DNA from: Eumeta japonica
Taxonomy: Eukaryota > Arthropoda > Insecta > Lepidoptera > Psychidae
Length of the DNA: 64,000 nt
Assembly (NCBI GenBank): GCA_005406025.1
Contig: BGZK01001203.1
Location: forward strand, 62,001 to 126,000
Direction: 5' to 3'
Positions 12,741 through 25,394 of the stretch are shown piece by piece. The translations under genes and the position numbers were made by a program. Within the stretch, counting starts at the first letter, position 1; each line of letters opens with the position of its first letter. Below the pieces are notes generated by a model. The model saw only the letters and a program-made list of their open reading frames with translations. It ran no database searches and had not been told where the DNA came from.

Positions 12741-13089
12741 CGCTGCCATAGACCCGCTAGCTACTAGAAGTGGCATAACATTCAATTTACAAGCTGAGTG
12801 TAGGCAGCAGAAAAGGTTGCGACATTGATTCGAATCTCTCATTCTGAAATAAAAATTATTTCAGATTGAGCGCTTTGAATAAATATCACTGTGATGAGGA
12901 GCTAATACAGTAAACACTTTTCAAGTACATTTAGTTTCATTTTATTAATATTTAAGGGTATCAACGCAGTCCGCGTGATTCAATACTCAATAATATTGAA
13001 AAAACATATTCATCAAAAATATGTAAATGATTTTGTAGTAAAACGCTTATAACATCGAGTACCAAAATTTATATATGTGTCCTTTTACA

Positions 13090-13120
<31 letters not shown>

Positions 13121-13740
13121 CCTTTGTAGACTGCGGCATAGAAATACCATAACTAATTTAAACATTAATCTCAAAATAATATTTCATTAATAAAATTAAT
13201 AACTAATTTAGTGACTGAGTTAATGACTAAATTGACAAGTAGTCTTAAACTAATCTTTAATTTAATCCCAAGATTTTAAACAATCAAAGCCATAATATAT
13301 AGATTAAGACATCGACATTTTTGATTATTAATATCGACACTTATTATTGATAACTCGATGCTCTTTTTATTGTTAACAGACACATGTTGGATCCCACGAT
13401 GTCTATATACTGGCATCAAACAATTAAATTTTAATTTCAGGTTGTTAATCGATACGTTAAATTAGAAAAATAAATATTAAACTGTAATAAAATACTTGAG
13501 ATGCATTATAGCTCACATCCACTATATATAACTTCACGATCCACAAAAGCATTCTGATTTGCCCACGAACCTCGACCCTAAAAAATAGAATGAACGTCCG
13601 AATCCTCATAACACTCAAATATGCAAAATATATAGTTATTCAAAATTTGAATAATTCGAAATAAAAAATATTTATTCATAAAACGTCATCGTGTGTTTGC
13701 GCATCATGATGCGAAGTAAAAAATACTGAGAAATATCTGA
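12741..13740. other. AT-rich stretch with (AT)n and a direct repeat
   Basis: An (AT)n tract lies at about 13097-13120. The word TTCTGATTTGCCCACGAACC (about 13554-13573) recurs imperfectly as CTCTGATTTACCCACGGCCC (about 13832-13851) in the neighbouring GC-rich island. No gene was recognised. Confidence 0.4.
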
Positions 13741-14190
13741 AATGGCAATTCTAAAAGAGAACTCACCCCTAATGCGCCGCCTCTGGTCGATTCATGGCCC
13801 TACGACCCGCCCAACTGTAGTCAGCCACTCTGATTTACCCACGGCCCTCGACACCGGAGCGGGACGGCCTGTCTCCCGTCCCCTCCCGCCCGTCGCGATC
13901 CACAGGTACGCCGGCGTATCAGCTTATTGCGTTCGGCAATCAGTTGATTATGCGATGTTTTGATCACACCATTATGCGGGAAGCACTCGAGACTCGAGTT
14001 TTAATCACGCGCACGCGGCGGCTAATGAACTATTTTTATTGCAATAACTGGCGTGTTTGCGCGATGCTTACGTGCGTCATTTTTCAAAGAGCCACGATGG
14101 AAATATGCGTCGGCTTGTCGCTATTCGACTCTGCCGATATCTATCATTGGCTGTATGACAACTTACATTCCGTTGCAATATACTAAAAAT
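13741..14190. other. GC-rich island, possible regulatory region or alternative first exon
   Basis: About 450 bp of low-repeat, GC-richer DNA with a perfect palindrome ACTCGAGACTCGAGT near 13986-14000. On the minus strand a GGTGAGTTCTC donor-like word is found at about 13758-13772. Plus frames of 73 and 80 codons occur but look like no known protein. It lies about 1 kb upstream of the 12.7 kb minus-strand promoter candidate, consistent with an enhancer or alternative promoter. That role is inference. Confidence 0.3.
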
Positions 14191-15743
14191 TGTAAGATAC
14201 TCGCGCACAAAACGATTCTTTAAAAAGTAAAAAATAAAATTGTTTCAATTTAATGTTAACCCTTATATAAACCGTGGGATCTATGAGCTAATGAACTCCG
14301 TTAACAAAATAGGCCTAAGTCTAGGCTATGATGACAAGGAAATCAAAATGTAATCAAAAGATATCCATCAAAATACACGCATATAAGAACTGAAAAAAGT
14401 TTTCATGCCATTATTTACTCGGATCAACATCTACCTAATGGTTCATTACTTTCTAGCGAAGAGGCGCTTGTATTTAAACACGGACAGCTACGGAACAATT
14501 ACCAACATGATTAATACAATTAAATTAAATAAATAGATTGATAGAAAAAATAAAGTGGCAGTAGCTCAATACCTAAGAGCGTCACTTTCAAATCATTGGG
14601 TTGGATCTTGACCACTAACCACATGAATTCTTACCCCAAGTGGTATCAAACCACTTGCTGTGTGCTTGGGAAATGCCATTAAGCCGTCAGTCGCGGACAT
14701 TTTCATCTGATCTGTGACAACGTTCGTTAGCGACCCCCGGGGCCCGCGCTGAGGTAGGGTGAACAAGGAAATAAAAAAAAACATGTAATATTTATACCTC
14801 GGCAGGGCGATGATTAAAAGTCTGATGCTTTATATGCTATTTACGATATAAATAAATAAGAATACCGGCAAACATTTTCGTGATATGGAAAAACAAGATA
14901 ATTTTTTATTAGCATAGCCGTGAAGATTAAAACAAATGATGTAGAAATTTATGCAACGTCGTCTCAGATGATATTAGCAGCAAAAGGTAATATAAAATAT
15001 TAATAAGCGACTTTAAAATTAATAATAATGCCAATAAAGTTCTACGATAATGTCTTTTTAAGTTTATAGTGGAAAAATATCATTATTTGATGGCTTAATT
15101 AGGGTTATAACGTTGAAAAAGGCAAAACTTAAACATCGTTATACATTTCCCGAATTCCTTGAGGTTGAAGCAATTTGAAATTAGTGAAGGCCCTTTATTA
15201 TCAAGTCTCAAAAGGCATGTTCGTTAACAAATGTTATCCATTACATTACTAATTATCCACAAGACAAATTTAAATCAAACCTTAAGACGTTCATTTCAAG
15301 TTTGACTGTCAGAGCCCTTGTTGGAAAACTAACTAATTCATTAATTTATATTAAAAATGAGAAACTTTTCGTAACTAAATATAGCTTTGTTAGATATTTC
15401 AAAATATTACAATTATAGTGACAGTATATACTATTGTTTTTTTTTAAATGGTTGACAAAATGTATCCCTAAATAATAGTCGCCACCTATACTGCAAAAAA
15501 TTATACTACATGAATATCTTGAAGTTATTTAAATTTATTTTTATAAAATAACGTTATAATGTCAATTTTTATCGGTCTTTCCAAATTATGCAGGTTTTTT
15601 TTATATAATTTTATTTCTAACGTAAGTTCATGCCTGTATCACAAAGCACAAAGATACAAGCAGAGACCATAGATCTCATAAATCACACTTGCTACGATCC
15701 TTGCATACCTTGCATACATTATTTTTTCATTCGCCATCTATTT
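14191..15743. other. AT-rich stretch with a weak tRNA-derived-repeat look at 14565-14790
   Basis: The 14565-14790 segment has words loosely like polymerase III A and B boxes (TGGCAGTAGCTCAATA and GGGTTGGATCTTG), and then GC-richer DNA with CAAGTGGTATCAAACCACTTG, an 8-bp inverted repeat. It may be a decayed SINE. The rest shows nothing. Confidence 0.25.
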
Positions 15744-15812
15744 TTATATCATTTTGAATTTTAGATTCAAAGGCATTCGAGTACTTACTATGAGGTCTAG
15801 TAGTTTTAAACT

Positions 15813-16184
15813 ATGGATTTCAAACCATCTATTAATAAGCGACTTAGCGAACCCTTTCACAAATATTATACACTGACTATAAAATTGAAAAGGACTAGTT
15901 GGAATACAGTTCGCAGGTATGGACAGCGATGTAACTCGTATGTTTCGTCGGTTCAAGTGCCAATAACTGGAAACTACAAACGTCGCGAGTCGCCGACAGA
16001 ATTCTACTTTTTTCAAAGCAGGTTCCCATACTTCGCACCGGCCTACGGTACGAGACTAAGCCCCGCTATCTTTGAAAACGACAGATTGACCACTCAGCAC
16101 CATCTCTTTATTGTTATGCTGTTTTTTTTTTCATTAAGTACCTTCCGCCGTGACTCCGTTCGATCGGACGGAGGATATTTTTAA
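15813..16184 (+). other. 123-codon open frame, unrecognised
   Basis: An ATG-started frame of 123 codons in moderately GC-balanced DNA. The translation has no signal peptide, no clear domain and a low-complexity C-terminus (MLFFFSLSTF), and a 90-codon minus frame overlaps it. No polyadenylation signal or splice context stands out. Reported only because it is among the longest frames of this AT-rich region; probably chance or a decayed repeat. Confidence 0.15.
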
Positions 16185-16239
16185 AATAACTATTACAATG
16201 AAATGAAAGGAACACCTTCATCTTTTATGCTGACGATGC

Positions 16240-16540
16240 CGAGTCCAAAATGATCGCGATTTCGGTCCTGCTCTTGTCTGACTCTCGATCCCGGTTTTAC
16301 TTTTGATCCAAACTTGATCGACTTATTTCATTTTTAAGGGTTCATCGATTTTCACTCGGGGACTTTACGTATTTCCGAAATAAAATAATGCCCTGCGTGT
16401 AGACTAATAAGTTTCTCCGCTTTCTAGTAAAAGTCTCACCGAGATCTGTTCAACCGTTCCCAAGAATATCCCCGACAAACAGACGGACAAAAAATTTAAA
16501 AAGGGATATTTAGATTCTCGATACGTACAAATAACCTTAT
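16240..16540 (+). repeat. Dispersed LINE/SINE-like repeat end
   Basis: A GATCCCG-type tract (CTCTCGATCCCGGTTTTACT) is followed by a block with AGTCTCACCGAGATCTGTTC, AACCGTTCCCAAGAATATCC and CAAACAGACGGACAAAAAAT. This 'agatcggttcagccgtt..caaacagacggacaaaa' ending is common near the 3' ends of dispersed lepidopteran retroelements. It is non-coding. Confidence 0.55.
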
Positions 16541-17824
16541 GAACTTCAATTTCGCAGTTATTTTAAAGTCACAGGCTGACACATCAACTTTATTCATGTG
16601 TATAGATTTACTCACGAGCGTCAAAAACAATTCCTAAGATAATTTTCTTAACAAGTATGTAACGGAGACTAAAAAAAAATAAAAAGTAATAATAAGCGTC
16701 ATATAAATAGAATGTCGAATCCTCTCTTGTTTTTTCGTTGGACTTACAGATCACGTACAGCTCGCTTAGATTTACTTTGAATTTTAAATCAAGCAAATGA
16801 GATTTAATAATAAAATCATTTCAAATAGCATGCCTTTTTTATATCATAAAATATTATGAATACGAATAAATAATTTTGTACCCGTTATATCTCAAAATAT
16901 TATAAAATAAATAATTTTGTACCCGATATCAAAATACTACTAAAGCTTTTCAGTAGTCTTTTGATGTCGTGTTCAAAAAGCACCTTTTCTTTTCTATCTT
17001 TATAGAATCAACCCAATCGATCATTCGAATTCCTTTATAATTTTTTTTTATATCCGATAACATGTGTTGTCTTTACTTATAGAATTCTAAGGTTTTATAA
17101 ATGTTTATACCGTTGATTTCAAGAACAACCAATCCAATTCATAAAATAATTTTAGCATTCTATGTCCCATTTAAAAAGAAATGTAGGTTATATATTATAT
17201 GTACATTTTGTTTTATTTCTTTTTAATATTAACCTCCCATCTATTACGGCTTGTAAATTATAGCCCTCTATAAGTAAGGCAGACTGACAGAGATACAAAC
17301 AGTGTAGAATTAATAATAGAATCCCACTAGCACCCTTTGACTACGGATTCCTAAAAAGTCATGAACGTATCATGGCATAGCCGCATCGTTCTCTATATAG
17401 TTCACTATTAGTTATGATTCACAATTAGTGAGCCATATGTCTATGTAAGTAAAAATATGACATCTGAAGTATAGAGCAACTTACACCGTTCTATGTGCTC
17501 TGTATCTGAATAGCCATATAGAACATCATCACACATTTATTTTAAATCCTTTATCAACTCCACACAAACACATACATTTCCTCAGTGTGACAGTTGACAT
17601 TTAAATTCAACACGTTGTCGTATTACCAGTACGATTCTATGAATACAAAGAATATTGTAGCTAGGGTTCGTAGCGCTACGCTTTCTGCTACGAGTTTTTT
17701 GCTCCACATGCGATTCGGACATAATACGTTTCTAATTAATAATTTATAAGCGCATCAAATAATATAATATCTGTGTTAGACGCGCATAACATTGGTTGAG
17801 CAATTCTAATTGGGGGTTCTAATT
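16541..17824. other. AT-rich stretch with repeat fragments
   Basis: Includes a tandem pair of about 50 bp with ATAAATAATTTTGTACCCG (about 16866 and 16908) and a repeat-like end at 17270-17360 (GGCAGACTGACAGAG..CTACGGATTCCTAAAA). A related end is found at 31190-31270. No gene seen. Confidence 0.4.
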
Positions 17825-18440
17825 CTATTTAGGGTTCCGTAGTTATAAGGAAAATTTATAATTTCGTCATGTCCGTCCGTTTATGCGTCCGCGGCTTAGC
17901 TCAGCGATTCTTAGTGCAAGAAAATTGTAATTTGATAAGGGTATACAATACATATTAATCACGCCAGTAAAGTGTTAGAACAAAATCACAAAAAAAAATT
18001 TCAGTGTTTTTTCCCTACACGTAAAGTAGAGATGTATTCTTATTCTCATCTGTACAGGTGGTGGGTTATCTTTGGACAGATCTTTGGAGAACAGAAAAAG
18101 TTCGTCGGTGTATGGAAACTATTTTTAACCGACTTCAAAAAAGCAAAAGGTTGTCAATTCGGTTGCATTTTTTCCTTTTATTAACCGATTTGAAAACTTC
18201 CTTTTTACAAGCATTTATTTAGTTTCACCTGTCCCGTTGTCTGTCTGTCGGTCTGTAATCTAATCTTGCAAGTTAAATTTGATCCACTTCCCGGTTTACG
18301 ATTGAGCTGAAATTTTGCATGCATGTATAAATCAGATGACAATGCAATATTATTATGACATAGAGCTGATCTGATGATGGAGCTGAAAGGTAGCCATAGG
18401 AACTCGATAATTAAACGACGCAACCCCATCGAGTTTAGAC
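17825..18440 (+). repeat. Cluster of dispersed repeat ends
   Basis: Three motifs known to me from lepidopteran introns follow one another. TAGGGTTCCGTAGTTATAAG with GTCATGTCCGTCCG lies at 17830-17885. AACCGACTTCAAAAAAGC with GTTGTCAATTCGGTTGC lies at 18128-18170. GAGCTGAAATTTTGCATGCA with GACAATGCAATATTATTATG and AGCTGATCTGATGATGGAGC lies at 18304-18385. A further GAACCGACTTCAAAAACAAT fragment occurs at about 19215. The families are unnamed here. They are probably ends of LINE or Helitron-derived elements. Confidence 0.6.
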
Positions 18441-19811
18441 TCGTTTGATTCGTCTTGACGAGTATCTTGGTTAGCGTGAATATGCAACTTTAACAAATTT
18501 GGGAAAAAAAGTTCGTTCCGTTTGTTATGAATGTGGATTATGTCTGATGGATTAGATGGATGACCCAATGCCAAGGTGAGCACGTGCCGAGGGCTGAATG
18601 GTATGACGGTGTATAAACATTTCATATCGCTAATGTCGCGCCTCAGGGTTAGTACTCTGGGGCACAATGTGGGCGAACCCTGTTGTACTGAAGCCCTTAT
18701 CCCTCTACAATGGACCTATGGAGGAATGGAAGATATCAATAGAATACATACACAAGAGAAAAGGAAATTATGGTAGCAAGAGAAAAAAGAAGGTGCTAAA
18801 TGTTCTTAATTATACCATCAAAATGTAACACACTTTTGTTTATAAAATTGAGACTGTGATAAAAACGGGAAGATTTAATAAATAACGAGTAAAGTTTTAG
18901 TGTTAAAAATATATAATTATGTACGATATGGAAATATTTTGTCGTAGACGAAGAAGCTTAATTATCGTTAAAAGTTACAATGAACTTATAAAGTGTTATA
19001 TTTCTTATTAGAGTTAATTTATTTTTAACTAATTAGTTCATTTTGTTAATAAATAATAAAAGCTTGTTTTTAAAAAAAGTTTTTTTTTTAATTCTATTTA
19101 TTTAAAAGAGCAAACGAACGTAAAATCCATAAACATGAATATAAAACGTTGAACGTTGAGTCAAAAAGGTGATCTTTTCTAATGAGACGTAACTGTGTCT
19201 AATTTATCTTGAGCTGGAACCGACTTCAAAAACAATTGATTAATTGTTTTTGAAGAGTACTTAAAAAATTATGTAAACAGGTTTCCGAAGGCGGTTTTCA
19301 TTTCCTTTTTTTTTTATTTGTTGTTAAAATACATTTTCATGTATTTAGGGCTAGTTTTGCGAAAAGTTAAGTCTTAAAATTTTTATTTTTATTCAGGATC
19401 AAGTTTCCCCGCCACCCGCCCGACAGCCAAATGGTTATTCTTTGATATGTGAAAAAATTTATAACAGTAGTAAAATGTATAACGAAGTCAAAATGAATAC
19501 AATCACCGCTAATTATAGCAAATAAACGATTAGAAGTTAACGAGTAAACTTATGAAATATTTTTGGAGTAGTAAAAGCAAAATTTCTACAAATTCCTCAG
19601 AAAATTAATTAGAGGACTTTATTGGTTGTGTGAAATAGGCAGTAAATATAAGTTTATGAAGCATGTAAAATTATGGAAATATGCAAAAATGAACATACTC
19701 AATATCCCTCCTATGTGCGTCCCTTTTAGACCTTATTATCCCGTTAAACCACGAATTCTCCGTGAGTTATTTACCAATCCGGAGGGCAGAACAATATCCC
19801 TTTTTGAGTAG
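18441..19811. other. Non-coding stretch
   Basis: 18540-18730 is GC-richer with short frames on both strands (66 codons plus, 104 codons minus) but no recognisable protein. The remainder is AT-rich with a CCGACTTCAAAAACAATTG repeat fragment at 19217. Confidence 0.35.
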
Positions 19812-19884
19812 ATCATTATTTGATCCTCCACCGGTTGCAATGTAATTCGCGAATCACATTACAACTGATGGATCAAATAATGAT
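19812..19884. repeat. Small near-perfect palindromic element
   Basis: Arms of about 36 bp meet at 19849/19850. ATCATTATTTGATCC at the left edge is the exact complement of GGATCAAATAATGAT at the right edge, and the inner parts (GCAATGTAATTCG with CGAATCACATTAC) pair with a few mismatches and a 3-nt length difference. The whole block folds into one hairpin. It is likely a tiny palindromic MITE or fold-back relic. Confidence 0.6.
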
Positions 19885-20367
19885 GAAATGAAGCATTAAT
19901 AGAATTTCATGTTAAAAATTAGTGGCATATATTTTTTTGTTAAAGAAACTTAACCAAATTGCTACGGCTGTAGACACTAAATGTCATATCCATTTCTCGA
20001 TATTTTTACCGATCGAAATTCGGATTCTTCGCAATACGTAAGTTTATCTTCACAATTTAGTAATATTAAAAACGTTGCTTATTCAGTAACTGTACTTTTG
20101 TTTGGTGGACAAAGAAAATTGATTCTGGTTGCCCTAAAACTTACCTCTTATCTCGAGCAGAGAGTAAAAAAATACTTTCAAATGTGAGGAATGCGATATC
20201 GGTTTATGGTCTTTGCGGTAAATCAAAAGGATTTTCCTAGGATTAAAGTTGATAAAATTTTGGAAAAAAAAATTAATATCTTTGATAATATTAATGCATG
20301 CTTTTGAAGAATAAACGTATATACGCGTTTATTTAATATTTATTGAGCCATTAAACCAAAAATTTCA

Positions 20368-20369
<2 letters not shown>

Positions 20370-20437
<68 letters not shown>
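20370..20437. repeat. (AT)n microsatellite
   Basis: An uninterrupted alternating AT tract of about 68 bp. Confidence 0.9.
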
Positions 20438-20861
20438 CTTTTTGAATGCTCTCAAGTGGATTTTAACAGTCGACTAATTAAAAAAATCTTCAAAAAAAGC
20501 ACATTTAGAAATATCTTTCCAGCCATTACTTTAATGGATTACCGCATGAAATGTGGTTTTTTAACTATTAAAGTCAATAGAAATGAAAAAAAAAATTATA
20601 GCTAAAATTTTTTTTAAGTATAGAAGCTCAAATTTTCAGGAAACTTAAAGTTAGGCAAAATTTTTGAATGCCATAAACAATCATATTCAATCAATTCCCT
20701 TAGACTTTATTCAAAAAGACTTATTTAAAATATTTTGTTTCAGCGATACCTCTCGATCGAATTAACAAATTCTGACGTATCTAAACGACTGTTCATTATT
20801 TTTGTTTTATAACAACGATAAAATAGAAATTGAACCGTTGATTAGTTTACAATTAATGAGA

Positions 20862-20910
20862 AACACACACACAACACACACGCACGCACACGCACACGCA
20901 TACACATACG
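20862..20910. repeat. (CA/CG)n microsatellite
   Basis: ACACAC and CGCACACG alternating tract. The C/V-rich minus frames across it are artefacts. Confidence 0.85.
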
Positions 20911-22529
20911 TAGAAACAACTTGACATCGTCGTAAATCAGTCGTGTAATTCTTTTGGACATAAAATAATAAAAAAGTAAAATTTGATAAAAAAAAGAAAT
21001 GATGTTCCAAACGACGACCGACAAGAATATTTTCTTGAGTTGCGAAAATTTTCAATTTTTCTAGCTGCATATCGAAAACGTGATGTCGTTTGCTATAAAA
21101 ATACGTGTTCGTAGCAACAACTCCACACTAAAAGTCTGACCAGCTACCGGTCAAACAAATATATCGCCCTCGTGAAGTAAAAAAGTGATACGTGTCAGGT
21201 CCGACGCCCAACTGGAATTCACGCCTTAAAACAATCTTCTGGAAATGTATACAACAGCCAGTAGTGAATAAACGCATTTCTCGTAATACTAAAAGCTTGC
21301 TTTTTTATATTTACCTATAATAATCTGATAAAATACACCTTGTTGCGTAATAAAACTTTAAAACTCTCACGACACCACATTAAAGTTTTTATCATCAAAC
21401 GCCGATAACATTTAAGACCATATACATAGAAAGCTTAACTTATATGCGTTAAAAATAAAACATCTATAGATCAGCAATGGGAGAAAAACACACGCATTCG
21501 GTGTTAGATGAGTGAATATGTTGCGCGAAGGAACACCATAATATTGTTAAACCTCGATTTCCAAAGGTTATATGGAACAAAGGTTATAGGTTATACACTG
21601 TACGAGAATTTTAATTTTTCTCCTCCAATTTTGTAGAAGGGTAGAAATACTGACAAGACGTGTGTTTCCTCGATGTTAATCACCAAGCATTGCAAAGGCT
21701 GGTCTTTTTTATTGTTATCATCTTTAATTAACTTCTTTTCGTTTAACATGAGATTAGAAAAGGGAATGATTTCTGCGTATTTCAGTCTGTGGTTTTTACA
21801 GTTTTTCGTAACTCTCTATAGACTTCTTTTTGAATATATTTAAATGTATATAAATAACATTACAATGTATTTTACTAATAGATAAAATCAACGTATGTCG
21901 GTAGAATAATTAATTATAAATTGCCTATTGAAGTGCAAATAAATAAAGCGCAAGTACTTTTTAATATTTACGTTATTTGTAGTTCACAGTCTATGTGACT
22001 CCAATTAAAAAAAAAACAAAATGAATTGCTGCTTCTTTTATACAGTATTTTATTTATATTTCTATGAATGTAGAATAGCAGTAATTAGCTAACATATTTT
22101 CATCCCAAAAATTTTGGTATTGAGAACTTTAAATTTTTGTACAAACGTTCATCACAGTTATCGCTTGCACTTCTCAAAACTTCAGAGAAGTGATTCTGGT
22201 GGATATAAAATTGAGTTCTTAAGAACATGTTGACACCCATTCATTGATTTCTGAATACCAAAAGTGTATCACAAGCGCATTTGGCTATCCTTAATGGAGT
22301 CCTGGTTCTTTTGCTTATCTACGGCAGTGAAAGTTGGCTATGCAGGAACTGGAGCGGCCAGGTTATATTTTTCGTAGAATCGATACTGGCTGAAGCGAGT
22401 ATTGACGTGAACCTAGTGTAACCTAGATGGCCTTTCGATCAGATGACACGTAAAGCTATTATCGACCTTAATGCCTAACAGAGCATTTTGGTTAAGTAAT
22501 CATAGCGATGTGGATTAAAATATAAACGG

Positions 22530-22930
22530 ATGACAATGAAAAGAGGAATTTTATGTAATATTCTGGTTCATAGGGTTGTGTACGGTAGTGAAAGAGGGAT
22601 GTGCGGAATGAACTCGAATGAATGCAGTGAGATGCGATCTCTGCGAAGTACGGGTGGAGTATCTTTGAAAGATATATTTAGAAAGCGTGACGTCAGAGTG
22701 ATATGGGTTGAAAGAAAACTAGTCAAGTGACTGGAGTAGAAGAAGGTATGTTGCTGCGGTTGGTCATGCAGAAAGGATGAATTAAAGATGGAAGGTCGGC
22801 TAGGGTCGTCCCATTAAATCATATGCAGATCAAATTGGTGGCATATTAATAAGGGCCGAATTTATACGACTGAAACCGACAAGTATGCATGAAAAGATTG
22901 ATGGATGTCAGTGAACCAAGAAAAATATAC
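22530..22930 (+). mobile_element. LINE reverse-transcriptase C-terminal relic
   Basis: The conceptual translation at 22560-22730 has the order VVYGSERGMCG, then SEMRSLRSTGGVSLKD, matching the conserved thumb/C-terminal block 'YGSE-W .. MR-LR--CGV--KD' of insect RTE/CR1-like endonuclease-reverse transcriptases. After the stop at 22728 a second frame resembles the following 'GMLRWFGH-ERMN' block (about 22745-22785). The copy is frameshifted and 5' truncated, so not functional. (AAT)n and (AT)n run at about 22995-23032 may be the decayed tail. Confidence 0.6.
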
Positions 22931-23089
22931 AAATATTATACAATGTGGAAATCTTAGATATTTGATTATCCTTCTGGAAAATACGTGAATTTAAAATAAT
23001 AATAATAAATAAATATATATATATATATATATTGTGTTTAATTATAATTTGTTGGAAATTAACACAGGCAATTCTTCCCGTGAGAAGTT

Positions 23090-23430
23090 ACCACATTCCC
23101 ACGTCAAATTTGAAAGACTTCGTACGTAATTCGACGCTCGGTGTTACTGTATATAATCGGAAGACGGTGGGAAGTAACGCATACACGTTCTAAATAAAAA
23201 CACTTCTTTTTAAATCTCTGAAAAGAAGTAATAACCCACACGTCACGGCTACGCACAGCGCTCTGTGGACAATGGCGACGTCCGGCCATCTTGAAAAAGT
23301 AATATATTTTTCGCGCGCCTGATTAATTGGACAGGTGTCGCATTTTCTCGCGCGTTCGCCGTTGGTGTCCCTCCAAAAGGCGAAGTGGAAAATGATGGAC
23401 GTCCCTTTTAAAACACTCCGATACATTAAC
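23090..23430. other. GC-rich island with a YY1-like word
   Basis: GC-richer DNA containing GACGTCCGGCCATCTTG (about 23277-23293). Its complement CAAGATGGC is the core of YY1/Pleiohomeotic-type sites. It also contains TTCGCGCGCCTGATTAATTG, and short frames lie on the minus strand (61 and 78 codons). CpG-rich islands with this word often lie at promoters. Without a TATA box, donor or coding exon, the call stays open. Confidence 0.25.
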
Positions 23431-25394
23431 CCTTTGAACTATGTATAAGTATCAAGTGTATGTGCAGAAGTGTGTATTCAATAGCACAGAAAAAATGAGA
23501 GACCTTAATTTTATGAAACAAATCCTCGTTTTATACTTCTTTTTAATTGTGTTAAAAAAAAAGGTGTAGTAAATGTTCGTTTGAAAATTTTATCACATGA
23601 AGTAAAGTAACAATTTCTTGTAACGGATAAACTCCCATTTATTTTTAAAAATTTTGATGTTGAATTATTTCAACTTAGTAGACAAATAAATGATAATATT
23701 TAATGTCGTATTGGAATATTTTTTTGACTGACACAAAGTATCTTACGACAATCAATATCATTTGAGACAAAAAATTTAGATTGGCAAAAATCGATATGAC
23801 CTTTTGTTACTACTCTAAATATACATTCAAATGTTACTTCTAAAATAAACGACCAAAGATGTGATCGCCATTATGGAGTTTGAGAATTCCACCAAAGAAA
23901 ATCCATCAATGCTTAAAGAAGTAAACAGACACTTTTGCATTTGCAGATACATTCAAGTCTGACTCGCCATTCTTCGTATCCACGTGTGATTTGTTTATGG
24001 TCCATTCAATTTCAAACACCATATTGTGTCCAACTCATTCAATGCAATCATAATCTATGGCTATTGCGCGCCTCATAACAAAAAGAAAAGATTTATTATT
24101 ACTTTTAATATTTCCAAAAACTTTTCTTCTATCTAATTTAAAAAAACTGTTGAATAAAACTCCCATAGCCGTCGGGGTGTCTATGTTTATGAATCCTATA
24201 TGTAGTCGCGATAACCGCCTCAAAACTTCACTTATTTGTGTATATATTTTTTTAATTAGCTATAGAATCACTTGCAGCAGTTTTCTATTTATTGAAATTT
24301 CTTATGACACGCAAGCATTTTTTTCTGATGGGAAATGAGACAAACGGGGCAAAGTATTATAGTACTTGAAAGTTCCACTATAAGTTGTTCACTGGTTTGT
24401 TATGTTTTGTTTTTCTTTTTCTTACGAGTTCTTGAGTATAATAATTTCTTTTCTTTTCCGCTTTATTTTACAAGAACAATATAGACTTTGAGACTAACAT
24501 TATGAAGCATTCGCGTCTGGATCCTCCAAATTTTTTATAACTCATGCGCGATAAAATAATACGAATCATAATTTTGACAGTTTATAAAACACTGAAGGAG
24601 CAACAACATCAATGGGTGTTTGTTTCCTTATCTATTGAATAAAAATAGATACATATTCAAATGCATGACAATGTTTTTAATATTACCCGTGCTATGCTTA
24701 CAAACAAAACTCCTTAACAGAATAATTTTATATTTTGTTCTAGAGAACTGCTGCCATTCTACTGATAACAAAATTGCGGTCGCCATTTTCGCATTTGTAC
24801 TTCGTATAGTCTGATGGTCAATTTGACGCGTACAAAACAGCATTTGGACATGTTTAAAAAGCACAGTGACCTGCGTTTATTTTAAGGATACGACTGTTCA
24901 ATCATAACTTCTAGCGATACGGATAAAGCGTGTATGCTATCATGATATTCCGTCAATGAAACACGGAAACATATGTTAGTTCCAAGTTTTAAAGTCCTCA
25001 CGTATGAGCCATCTAACATTCGCGTTTTTTGCTATGATGACATTCCTATGGAAAGATTTCTGCAAAAATCTCGGACAACTCGGGATAGTACACAAATGAG
25101 TGTTTTCACTTTGCCGATATACTGATGAAAATGGCTCTCAGTCATTGTGTCATATAAATATTTGAACGTGAACGTAGAGTACTTAAGGGTTGCTGAGTGG
25201 CTAACTAAATTTTGCTCAACCCTATGCTTAGGTTGTCCGATCACACGAAGACAAAAATTGGAATTAGAAATTGTCGGTTACAATACATAAAGCAATCTAA
25301 GTATATATATATACTTAGAGAAACAAATCGGTTTTAACAAGAATAACTCGAAGTAGAGAAAAGAGTCAAGCAAACATGAAACTGGTATTGGGCC
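23431..25394. other. AT-rich stretch, no gene seen
   Basis: Frames of 60-93 codons are scattered on both strands without domains. A perfect 22-bp palindrome (CTAAGTATATATATATACTTAG without gap) lies at 25297-25318. Confidence 0.4.

Larger units (their letters stand above)
19885..22529. other. AT-rich non-coding stretch
   Basis: Contains the two microsatellites listed separately. 21070-21250 is slightly GC-richer with a TATAAAAATACGTG word at about 21094 but no convincing promoter context. No gene seen. 22230-22500 may be decayed LINE sequence leading into the relic at 22530. Confidence 0.35.
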
